Positions 58,801 through 64,000 of a stretch of DNA of 64,000 bases are shown in pieces. The notes under the pieces were generated by a model that worked only from the letters and a program-made list of their open reading frames with translations, made no database searches and was not told the DNA's origin. Origin of the DNA: Apus apus. Taxonomy: Eukaryota; Chordata; Aves; Apodiformes; Apodidae. A program made the translations under genes and the position numbers. The stretch's first letter is position 1. The number at the start of each line of letters is the position of its first letter. The stretch covers positions 54,145,905 to 54,209,904 of the forward strand of contig NC_067312.1 in assembly GCF_020740795.1 (NCBI RefSeq). The letters run 5' to 3'.

Positions 58801-60007
58801 ATTCCTGAAGGTTGAGATCTTAAATGATTTTATGCAATCTGAATTTAACTGAAGGAGGAATGGGCAAAGATGAAAAGCAGTAGAATGTATCTGAAATATT
58901 TTTGTAACACGCTGTGGTGCTAAGTCTTAGTGCCAAAGCCAAGACATTTGGGCTAAGGTGTTGACAAGGCTTGCATGGATGGAGATAGCTTTTGCTGTTC
59001 AAATTTAATGTAGAAGCCAGAATTCTGATACTACTACAGAACTCTGTGGTCTTTTACAAGTTGAGGGGGTTTTGTTTTGGTTATTTTGTTTGTTTTAAAT
59101 AGGACTTCTGTTACTGTTGATGAAATGAAGAAGCTTTTTGCAAATACGGGATCTACTGTGAAAGCCTTCAGATTCTTCCAGTAAGTTGTCATGTAAAAAT
59201 GCTGAGCAAGCTTTAATCCTGGAAGATGACTAATTGTTGTTGTGTTTTTTTTTAATTCCACATGCTGTTTAACTTTAGGCAAAACAGCATATGTATGTCC
59301 ATAGGCAAAAGCTGTACAGCTATGATATTTTTTAATGATAATTCTCATTTAAAATATTCAATGTGATACTAGGTAAGCATAATTAAATGAAAATAATCAG
59401 CCTTTTGACAAATTCCATGTGTGTTCAAAATAAGGTAAGTTTAAGGAAAGTAAATACTCTCTTCCTTAAAAATAAGTACAAGCTGTGTTTATGTAAAATG
59501 TCATGTAAAAGATGGCAATAAATCTGCTCTAAGGTTCATTAAAGTTGCCTGGCAGCATTATTTTAGTATGATCGTACCTCCTAGAATAATCCCATATATA
59601 TAGACAATACAAGTGTTTCTTAGAGGTCTTCAAGCCTTATTTTGACTCTGTTTTTTGAAGTGCAGTGTAATGGAAGAATGGCATGGCTGTAGGCCAATGA
59701 TGTCCAAAATTCATATAGTTTTGTTACCTCTTCACTTTAGCAGGCACATACTAGATTTAATTCTTTCACTGTTCAGTGTATGTGATGTGGATGAAAAAAT
59801 TGTGTCACTTTTCTGTGTTGGCTAATGCAATGAAAATTCAGTTAGGACTAATAATTGTTTTTATTATACTGCAGGAAAGATTATAAAATGGCTCTTATCC
59901 GACTGGGCTCTGTGGAAGAAGCACTTCAAGCTCTCATTGAGCTTCACAATCATGATCTGGGAGAAAAGCATCACCTCCGAATTTCCTTCTCAAAATCTAC
60001 AATCTGA
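34868..60007 (+). CDS. PTBP3: PTBP3 (ROD1), polypyrimidine-tract-binding protein 3; whole spliced CDS
   Basis: PTBP3 is an RNA-binding protein of the PTB family. It binds CU-rich RNA and represses or alters splicing, and has roles in mRNA stability and localisation. The CDS joins 34868-34892, 41631-41797, 43195-43341, 45262-45420, 48219-48329, 50538-50712, 53208-53285, 54120-54259, 56550-56583, 57214-57306, 57868-58084, 59103-59180 and 59875-60007: 1557 nt, 518 aa. RRM1 is about residues 28-100, RRM2 147-225, RRM3 325-396 and RRM4 442-516. PTBP3, rather than PTBP1 or PTBP2, is indicated by MNNSTPAK at the start, [52 protein letters not shown] and the exon-9 segment [15 protein letters not shown]. 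The start is the first in-frame ATG (ACCATGA) after the leader stop, equal to the internal start known in mammals. Introns total about 23.6 kb over this span. Confidence 0.95.
35547..36468 (+). mobile_element. CR1 LINE 3' fragment, sense to PTBP3
   Basis: It begins inside the reverse transcriptase ([10 protein letters not shown] then [14 protein letters not shown] motif), continues through [13 protein letters not shown]...[21 protein letters not shown] and the C-terminal [19 protein letters not shown]...FKGCLD. It ends with GTTGGACTCGGTGATCCCAA and GGTCTTTTCCAACCTGAATG GTTCTATGATTC. The reading frame changes once near 35817-35848. Truncated at the 5' end. Confidence 0.94.
39154..41500 (-). 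mobile_element. Long CR1 LINE copy with endonuclease, RT core deleted
   Basis: The 3' end is at 39154 (ATAGAATCATAGAATCATTAAG on the + strand). The minus strand from 41463 reads [17 protein letters not shown]...FAITETWWD...[12 protein letters not shown], the apurinic endonuclease-like domain of CR1 ORF2. The middle runs through decayed sequence to [36 protein letters not shown] and [20 protein letters not shown] at about 40164-39800. Then [12 protein letters not shown] joins straight to [16 protein letters not shown], so the palm with its catalytic FADD is missing: an internal deletion of several hundred bases near 39797. It is the most complete CR1 here in 5' extent. The 5' border is approximate. 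Confidence 0.92.
41631..41797 (+). CDS. PTBP3: PTBP3 exon 4, first half of RRM1
   Basis: The exon has 167 nt, with acceptor CTTTTAG and donor CAG|GTAAGT, and codes residues 9-64. The basic EKKTFKGDR (13-21) matches the second half of the PTB nuclear-localisation motif. RRM1 begins at VLHLCQIP (28-35), the RNP2 strand. Relatives have VLHLRKIP. The two changed residues, Arg to Cys and Lys to Gln, lie on or next to the RNA-facing side of strand 1. The helix [12 protein letters not shown] and the loop through [11 protein letters not shown] follow. The exon lies between two antisense CR1 copies. Confidence 0.97.
41798..43194 (+). other. PTBP3: PTBP3 intron 4
   Basis: A 1.4-kb intron from GTAAGT to GTTGCAG. 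A CR1 fragment occupies 41854-42372. The rest is AT-rich with nothing recognised. Confidence 0.65.
41854..42372 (-). mobile_element. CR1 3' fragment, antisense in intron 4
   Basis: The + strand opens ATAGAATCATTTTGGTTGGA and AAGACCTTTAAGATCATCAA. The minus strand reads [38 protein letters not shown] and [20 protein letters not shown], the end of CR1 ORF2. It belongs to the same subfamily as the copy at 49772-50190 (both share AGCACTGCCAAGTC...ACCACTAAACCATGTCCCTA). Confidence 0.93.
43195..43341 (+). CDS. PTBP3: PTBP3 exon 5, second half of RRM1
   Basis: The exon has 147 nt (49 codons, 65-113), with acceptor GTTGCAG and donor TCT|GTAAGT. It begins with the RNP1 strand, read with exon 4 as KSQALLEM. 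Relatives have Phe at the second position after Ala (AFLEM), so the only aromatic RNP1 residue of RRM1 is now Leu (CTT). The rest is well kept: [15 protein letters not shown], then [20 protein letters not shown] and TDNLPNQS in the RRM1-RRM2 linker. Confidence 0.97.
43441..43890 (+). mobile_element. ERVL-type LTR, 5'-truncated
   Basis: It has the ordered landmarks of a second avian ERVL LTR family: CTGACCCCAGTTGACCAAAG GGATATCCCACACCA, CCTGTCTGCCAATGGGAAGT, ATTAAA poly(A) signal at 43759-43764, AACCCATGAGTTTTCTTACT, GCTGGGGGAAAGTGGCTGAG, and the end GGGTTAAACCACAACA. The 5' part (normally starting TGT.GTGGTTTAACCC) is absent. It is sense to PTBP3, so its poly(A) signal is in usable orientation inside intron 5. 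Confidence 0.82.
44025..44335 (+). mobile_element. CR1 middle fragment (between endonuclease and RT)
   Basis: The sequence resembles the CR1 ORF2 segment between the endonuclease and RT: AACAAGGAGCTCCTGAATCA, GGAGGAATACAGAGCACTAT, TGCAGGGATGTGTTTAGGGA and ATGGCTATGAACAGCAATAA, with frames broken by stops. It has no CR1 3' tail. An older copy than the others. Confidence 0.6.
45262..45420 (+). CDS. PTBP3: PTBP3 exon 6, linker and start of RRM2
   Basis: The exon has 159 nt (53 codons, 114-166), with acceptor GATTTCAG and donor CAG|GTAAAG. It codes [16 protein letters not shown], a variable linker ([16 protein letters not shown]), then [20 protein letters not shown], the first strand and helix of RRM2. 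VENLFYPV is the RRM2 RNP2 region shared by all PTBs. Relatives have a His at the last-but-one residue (LHQ) where this has Phe (LFQ). Confidence 0.97.
45421..48218 (+). other. PTBP3: PTBP3 intron 6
   Basis: It runs from GTAAAG to TTTCTCAG. It holds a (GTTT)n tract (45624-45676) and a poly(A) run near 46165-46182. The rest is AT-rich and I recognise no transposon. Confidence 0.6.
45624..45676. repeat. (GTTT)n repeat and T tract
   Basis: GTTTGGTTTGTTTGGG and then GTTTGTTTGTTTGTTT, ending in a T11 run. Confidence 0.88.
48219..48329 (+). CDS. PTBP3: PTBP3 exon 7, centre of RRM2
   Basis: The exon has 111 nt (37 codons, 167-203), with acceptor TTTCTCAG and donor ATG|GTAAGT. It codes [37 protein letters not shown]. 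The RNP1 strand QFQALLQY is unchanged from relatives, in contrast to RRM1. Confidence 0.98.
49348..49710 (+). mobile_element. CR1 3' fragment, sense
   Basis: It covers the end of ORF2 (AGGAGGCTGTGAGGAGACC, GACCAGAGGGAATGGGTGCA, AGGTTTAGGATAGATATTAG) and the tail GGCTGGACTGAATGATCTTG GAGGTCTCTTCCAGACAGGG followed by ATTCTGTGATTCTG. Confidence 0.93.
49772..50190 (-). mobile_element. CR1 3' fragment, antisense
   Basis: The + strand opens ATAATCATTTTGGTTCAAAA then AGACCTTTCAGATCATCGAG. The minus strand reads [20 protein letters not shown] and [20 protein letters not shown]. It is a close relative of the copy at 41854-42372. Confidence 0.93.
50538..50712 (+). CDS. PTBP3: PTBP3 exon 8, end of RRM2
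   Basis: The exon has 175 nt (codons 204-261 plus one base), with acceptor ATTCTTCAG and donor TTTG|GTAAGA. It codes [40 protein letters not shown] and [18 protein letters not shown]. It finishes RRM2 including its extra fifth strand and starts the long linker to RRM3. An internal AAG|GTAAGG at 50612/50613 is an excellent donor match inside the coding sequence, made by LKVR codons where relatives read LNVK. Confidence 0.97.
50713..53207 (+). other. PTBP3: PTBP3 intron 8
   Basis: A 2.5-kb intron from GTAAGA to TCTCTAG. AT-rich. I recognise no repeat or RNA gene in it. Confidence 0.55.
53208..53285 (+). CDS. PTBP3: PTBP3 exon 9, in-frame linker cassette
   Basis: The exon has 78 nt (phase 1 to phase 1) and codes [25 protein letters not shown], about 26 residues of the RRM2-RRM3 linker. 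In PTBP1 the matching 26-residue exon is alternatively used, which separates PTB1 from PTB4. Skipping this one would also keep the frame. An internal TCATATGCAG (AG at 53239-53240) behind a pyrimidine stretch could serve as a second acceptor, removing 33 nt in frame. Confidence 0.96.
53286..54119 (+). other. PTBP3: PTBP3 intron 9
   Basis: An 834-nt intron from GTAAGT to CCCTTCCAG, with a CR1 tail in sense at 53803-53976. Confidence 0.65.
53803..53976 (+). mobile_element. CR1 3'-end fragment, sense
   Basis: ACAGGCTGCCCACGTTGTGG AGTCTCCTTCTCTGGAGATA, then GTTGGACTGGATGATCTCCA GAGGTCCCTTCCAGCTCTGA and GGGATTCTATGAATC: a clean CR1 3' end. Confidence 0.93.
54120..54259 (+). CDS. PTBP3: PTBP3 exon 10, linker and start of RRM3
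   Basis: The exon has 140 nt and codes residues 288-334, with acceptor CTTCCAG and donor GAA|GTACGT. It codes a Pro/Val/Ala/Gly-rich linker ([35 protein letters not shown]), then [12 protein letters not shown], the RNP2 strand of RRM3, which is unchanged from relatives. It ends in phase 0, directly before the 34-nt exon 11. Confidence 0.97.
54260..56549 (+). other. PTBP3: PTBP3 intron 10
   Basis: A 2.3-kb intron before the regulated 34-nt exon. The acceptor region (TTTTGTCATTTAAACAG) has a weak, A-interrupted pyrimidine tract, as expected for a skippable exon. No transposon is recognised. Confidence 0.6.
56550..56583 (+). CDS. PTBP3: PTBP3 exon 11, 34-nt frame-changing exon
   Basis: The exon lies between TTTAAACAG and GTAAGA and codes [11 protein letters not shown] plus one base of Gly. 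Its 34-nt length is the same as exon 11 of PTBP1, whose PTB-driven skipping makes an NMD transcript and so controls PTB level. Joining exon 10 to exon 12 here gives a TGA at 57238-57240, 66 nt before the exon 12 end and with three junctions downstream. Confidence 0.97.
56584..57213 (+). other. PTBP3: PTBP3 intron 11
   Basis: A 630-nt intron from GTAAGA to TTTCCACAG. Nothing but intron signals recognised. Confidence 0.65.
57214..57306 (+). CDS. PTBP3: PTBP3 exon 12, centre of RRM3
   Basis: The exon has 93 nt (codons 346-376 plus one base), with acceptor TTTCCACAG. It codes [31 protein letters not shown]. The RNP1 strand ENALVQMAD is unchanged. The donor TTAG|GTACTA is poor at positions +4 to +6. 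If the intron is kept, the protein ends after ALLGTSF at a TAA. Confidence 0.96.
57307..57867 (+). other. PTBP3: PTBP3 intron 12 with an internal poly(A) signal
   Basis: A short 561-nt intron from GTACTA to CTGGTTAG. AATAAA lies at 57501-57506, about 200 nt after the weak donor. Confidence 0.65.
57868..58084 (+). CDS. PTBP3: PTBP3 exon 13, end of RRM3, linker and start of RRM4
   Basis: The exon has 217 nt and codes residues 377-448 plus two bases, with acceptor CTGGTTAG and donor [38 protein letters not shown] closes RRM3. The short linker [33 protein letters not shown] links to RRM4, and TLHLSNIP is the RRM4 RNP2. The tight RRM3-RRM4 linker and its [11 protein letters not shown] core are hallmarks of the family. 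Confidence 0.98.
58085..59102 (+). other. PTBP3: PTBP3 intron 13
   Basis: A 1.0-kb AT-rich intron from GTGAGT to TTTTAAATAG. Nothing recognised inside. Confidence 0.65.
59103..59180 (+). CDS. PTBP3: PTBP3 exon 14, helix 1 and strand 2 of RRM4
   Basis: The exon has 78 nt and codes residues 449-474 plus two bases: [26 protein letters not shown], with donor [17 protein letters not shown] matches the PTBP3-type SVTVDDLK, not the SVSEEDLK of PTBP1. Confidence 0.97.
59181..59874 (+). other. PTBP3: PTBP3 intron 14
   Basis: A 694-nt intron from GTAAGT to TATACTGCAG. Nothing recognised inside. Confidence 0.65.
59875..60007 (+). CDS. PTBP3: PTBP3 exon 15, C-terminal half of RRM4 and stop
   Basis: The coding part has 133 nt and codes residues 475-518: [44 protein letters not shown], then TGA at 60005-60007. 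The C-terminus FSKSTI is the invariant PTB ending. In the RNP1 strand, relatives read KDRKMALIQLG; here Arg is Tyr and Gln is Arg. Confidence 0.98.
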
Positions 60008-60545
60008 CTTTTCTGTGAAGTTTTCTTTTAAGACTGCATCACAGTTTTAGTAAGATCTTAAAATAGAGACCAAAACAGCTGTGACCAGCTCTGTCTCTTA
60101 AAAGAAAAAGCTCATTCATACACAAAGAATTAAGTGATGATCTTTTTTTATTTTAGCTGCCTGTTTGTGATCAAAGTTTAATATTCATCCGTAGAAAGAT
60201 TATTCTATGAAATAGTTTTAGCAACAATATTTATCATCAAATGTCCTACTTAAATGTATATTTTGAGAACATCCTTTTAGCTTTTGTTCAAAATCAGCCT
60301 TAAAAAATATTTCAGAGTGCTTTTACAAGACTATTTCTAACAAAATAGTATATCTATTCTACACAGATTAAACACTAATTTGAATGTGAAATAGTGCTTG
60401 TGTTTCTTTAAGAAAAACAAGCATTTATGTTACCAGGGTATGTGTTCATACTTTGGCAGATTTTTACAAATAACTTTTCTTAAAAGGTCTGTACTGTTCA
60501 TATGGCTTAAATTATTAAAGAAAAGGCATTGCCTTCTCCCTGTGG

Positions 60546-60551
60546 AATAAA
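60546..60551 (+). terminator. PTBP3: Poly(A) signal AATAAA
   Basis: The first canonical hexamer after the stop codon, about 540 nt into the 3'UTR. Confidence 0.5.
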
Positions 60552-60728
60552 AGATATCTGACAAGTTTCTGCAGGATGTGGTATCAGAGACTTAGCTTGA
60601 CCTAACCACAGAATGGAAGTTTGATGTCTTATTTTTGCTATGAGTTGATGTTCTGTAATAGCACCTTGTAGAAAATAAGACAAGAAAATTGTCCGGGTTT
60701 CAAAGGGGTTTTTTGCATTTCTTTAAAG

Positions 60729-60734
60729 AATAAA
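60729..60734 (+). terminator. PTBP3: Poly(A) signal AATAAA
   Basis: A second canonical hexamer followed within 40 nt by GT/T-rich sequence (AAGTGTTTACAATCCTGTGG), the usual downstream element. Confidence 0.5.
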
Positions 60735-60755
60735 GTGTTTACAATCCTGTGGCAA

Positions 60756-63279
60756 ATACTCAGTTCTACGATCGTTTGACAAATTTTTAAGAAGTTATTT
60801 TGTTAAGGTTGTCTCTGGAGACAGAAAAATTAAACCTCAAGTGTTGTTTTTTTCTGTACCACTGTAATCTCTAATACTTAAATTTCTGTGTATTGACTTA
60901 TTTTCTTATCATGTGCCTTACTATGTGCTTAAGATGCAGTAGCTCAGAATTTTCTCTGAAGTATCTTGGAAAATAATTCTGGACTTTGTGAAAGTTCTCT
61001 TTTTTTCTATTTAGAAATGTTTTCCATGATAATTCAATTTATTTTTTTTTTCTCCGTAAGTAATGCTCCCAGTTCTAGTCTATTGTGCTTTGATATAGAG
61101 ATTGGATTAAGTTGAGAATCAGGTTTAACTCACTGCATAATCATGTAAGGATTCTTCAAATTTTCCTAGTTGAGGTTGTCTGATACCAGTAGTTGGCTAA
61201 GAAGAAAATTAACACCCAGAAAAATGCACTAAAAAAAACTTGTTTGAAAGACCAAATAGCAAATTCACTGCAATTTCTGGACTTCCTCTAACTTTCTGAG
61301 AGACACTGGCTGTATCAGAATATTCTCTTTTGGGTTCTTGCATTTTTCTCTCAGTATAAAATTTCAGGTAATAAAGAACTATTATTTTTTCCTTTGTAAG
61401 CATGAAAAAAATGTTGGATACTGAATGTGTGTTCCTCTTTGGAGAATGAGCTGAGCTGCAGTCAGTTTTGGTGTTGAAAGAACATACGGACTTCAGTGAC
61501 TTCTGATTGTATTTTGAAAAGTTAAATTTCATTTAAATACATTTTTCTTTTTAGTATTTACTTAACCATGTTTTAACAACTGCTCTTAAACATAGCATTT
61601 ATTTACTTCAGACTGCTGCAGAATTTGTTTCTGCTGTAATGTTTTGACATTCATTTTGCTTTTTCATTGGTATCTACTAATTGTGTGATGTTTGTCTTTC
61701 TAGAAGAAAAAGCATATTTCTACCATGATCTGAGTATTCCAAAGTAAGCATTTTCAAATTTTCTCTCTGAATTATTTTTGCAAAATCAGCAAGATACTCA
61801 CTTGCCTTCTTTCCACTTATGTCAATTAATTAGAGGTGCAGCAGCCATTCATAAATAAGATGGTGCCAGACCTCTCTACTGCAACAGAAGTGTGCTATTG
61901 TCAGTAGATAAATCGTTGACTAAATGCACTTGTAGCTGCAATGATTGCTGTAAAACACAAGTCACCTTTCCAGTAAATAGTACATGATGAATATGTAATT
62001 GGCTTAGGAATAATGAACAATGTTATCTTTGAGATTTGAGACAGTCTTTCCATTTTCTGCCTTCTGAAGTAGCTAATTCAGTTTTGGTGACATTTGAAAC
62101 CAAATATCTTTTTTTCTTTTTTTTAATTTTTGAAAATAAGCAATTGTAAGATACCAGAGCACCATGTTAAAAGTTACACGTTTATTATTTTAGCAAAGGG
62201 CAATTGTAAGCAACTTGTCCATTTGCACAGACCCTTTTTCACCAAGATGCATAACTCTTAATTCATGTCTGTGTTTTACCTTGTTAGCAGTCACACAGAT
62301 AACCACCAGTTAAAGAGACTGTTGCTGAATTAGGAATGCTCCTTGTTTACTGCAGATAAATTGCTTGATAATACTAGGCGTATCCATAAAATATGCTGTG
62401 TCACTTTTCTTAAGAATTGCAGCTACAAGGGAAAGGAATTGTATTAGATCTGAATGAAACTATAAAGCAGGAAAAAAGGAACCTTCAATTTGAGAGATAT
62501 TGGCACATGTAATGTCACAAGCAGTTTATGTATAGTGTCTGTGTTGTATATGTGTATACAAGCAAGTGAATTGCATCTCTTTTAATTTACTGACTCCGAC
62601 TGCAGAAAAAATGGGAAAGCTTTATCAAACATAAAGGGATGAGAGCCTCTGACATGCTGCCAGAACGAGAAGGGAATAATTTCTCAATTTTAACTTAGTA
62701 TATAGTTAATGTCAGCTCTGGACTTTTTTCAGTTTGAAAAGCCCACAGTTTAAGTCAGTAGAGATTTATAAATTCATAATTTAAGAAAGATCTAGGTGGT
62801 AGATATTTATGATGTTTGCTTTTGGTTTTGTGATAGATCTATCATATATCTTTTTTAAATTATCCTTTCTTGTTGTTCTGTTTCTGCAGTTGAATTATTC
62901 TTGCCAACTTACTTTTAGATTTCTGTGTATCTTAAAGACGCTTCCTCAGAGGGAGATCTGCTTTTACAAGGAGTGGAGACAAGCTTCAAAACTACAGTAC
63001 ATCTTAGCGTTTGCATAGCAGAATGAAAGCAGTAGTTAAGGCTAGTTTATTTCAGTATTTTGCCTTGAATAATTAAAAGCAAAAACCCCTTGTTCATTAT
63101 AATGTATTATGAAGACTCAGGACAGAAGAAATAATTCTTATACTTTGTGCTTGACTCATTAGTGCCTGGCTGCAAAAGCACGGTTGCATGTTAGTTCTTT
63201 AAGGCATGTCTGAGCAGACCCCTTGGTATCTGTGAAAAAAGCAGGATTTGGGAAAGGATGGGATTATTCTACAGATTCT
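60756..63279. other. Possible distal 3'UTR, then flanking DNA; nothing recognised
   Basis: AT-rich sequence with no exon of another gene that I can identify. A long distal PTBP3 3'UTR is possible. Confidence 0.5.
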
Positions 63280-63362
63280 CACAATGATGTAGGTTGGAAA
63301 AGAACCTCTGGAGGCCTTAACCCTACCTTTCACTCAGATCAGGGCCAACTTTGAGCAGTTGA
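63280..63362 (-). mobile_element. CR1 3'-end remnant
   Basis: The + strand reads CTCACAATGATGTAGGTTGG, AAAAGAACCTCTGGAGGCCT and CAGATCAGGGCCAACTTTGA, a decayed reverse complement of the CR1 3' end. Confidence 0.85.
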
Positions 63363-64000
63363 ATTGTCCAGAGAATTGTCTAGTTACGTTTACAGTATTT
63401 CCAGGAATGGAAATTTCACAAATTCTCTTGCTCTTCTCACTGTTTCAATGTGTGACTGCCTTCATTGTGATTTTTCTTTTTCCTACTATGTCATTAGGCT
63501 TTAACAGACTGCATCCTATGTTTGTTGCCTTTTGTTCCTGTTAACTGTGTGACTCCAAAGTAGTTTTTGGCTCCAACCTCTCTACACTGTTGGCCTGAAG
63601 TTGTTAGTTTTGTAATTTCTTTGACATAGTTCTTAATTTCAGTTAAGTAATTTGTGAAGCAGCTGGTGATGTCCATAGTGTAGCCTGGAACTTGTACTCT
63701 ACAACACTAGTGTTTATATCCTGACTACAGATACTGGAAATGGTTGAGGGTAGCATTCTCTGCTGCTGTGTATGTCAAGTTCACAAATCAGCTCTGGGTT
63801 GCCTGTAGCTCAGGCTTTTTTGGTGGATGCACACTTTGTTCAAATACAGTTACGTCCTTTTCAGCAACCCAGGAACAGTGTAGTGCCTTTTCAAGCAACC
63901 TCTTATTTGTTGCATAAGGATACAACTTTTGCTTCTTTGAATTTCTTCAGATCTTTGGACATGAAAACAAATTTCTGAAACTTTTATTCATAATTTGACT
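63363..64000. other. Flanking sequence, nothing recognised
   Basis: No exon or repeat seen up to the end of the window. Confidence 0.5.

Larger units (their letters stand above)
60008..60755 (+). other. PTBP3: PTBP3 3'UTR, minimum extent
   Basis: AT-rich sequence follows the stop. AATAAA signals at 60546-60551 and 60729-60734 give possible short ends. Others farther on (for example near 61370) could give longer forms. The true end cannot be told from sequence. Confidence 0.6.

Noticed and set aside
34817..60007. PTBP3 as a pseudogene because of its unusual substitutions
   Set aside because: All 13 coding exons join in frame, all splice sites are GT-AG, there is no internal stop, and RRM2 and RRM3 cores are unchanged.
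34817..60007. PTBP1 or PTBP2 instead of PTBP3
   Set aside because: [37 protein letters not shown] and SVTVDEMK fit PTBP3; PTBP1 and PTBP2 differ at these places (TPQSLF, QRVKIL, SVSEEDLK or SVAEEDLR).
60756..64000. First exon of a downstream gene
   Set aside because: No CpG island, no convincing donor with an upstream ATG, and only short open frames.

Overview
The window is vertebrate nuclear DNA, and almost certainly from a bird. Single genes are spread over tens of kilobases with GT-AG introns. There are many CR1 LINE fragments with the avian tail (repeated ATTCTATG), and two LTRs of avian ERVL-type families. There is one protein-coding gene that I can support: PTBP3 (also called ROD1), a four-RRM polypyrimidine-tract-binding splicing regulator. 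It lies on the + strand from a CpG-island promoter (about 17.8-19.3 kb) to its stop codon at 60007.

Layout. 1-17.8 kb is intergenic: a CR1 copy with much of its reverse transcriptase reading frame (449-2150), two small CR1 tails, simple repeats, a 57-bp tandem duplication (9930-10040) and a solo ERVL-type LTR (13905-14894). 17.8-19.3 kb is a CpG island with GC boxes, an NRF1-like site and a long pyrimidine tract containing three perfect 20-bp repeats; a leader exon probably ends at 19158. 19.2-60.0 kb is PTBP3: a 34-nt exon 2 (27990-28023), exon 3 with the likely start codon (34868), and exons 4 to 15. 60-64 kb is 3'UTR and flanking DNA with a CR1 remnant near 63.3 kb.

The exons from 34868 join in frame into 1557 nt, or 518 aa plus stop, close to the 521-aa mammalian form that starts at the same internal Met. 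All exon phases fit. The gene has several points of interest: (1) with the only leader exon I can find, an in-frame TAA precedes exon 2, so the usual MDG-type N-terminus with its nuclear-localisation half-motif seems not to be made; (2) RRM1 has lost two RNA-facing residues that are conserved in relatives; (3) the 34-nt exon 11 is kept, and skipping it gives a premature stop with three junctions downstream, the known PTB-family autoregulatory design; (4) exon 8 holds a strong cryptic donor; (5) exon 12 has a weak donor with a poly(A) signal in the short next intron.

I found no system of a wholly unknown kind. The more open items are an unassigned GC-richer LTR-like block (30.42-31.25 kb), a short membrane-segment reading frame followed by a donor-like site (33.16-33.30 kb), and the pyrimidine tract in the promoter of a pyrimidine-tract-binding protein.
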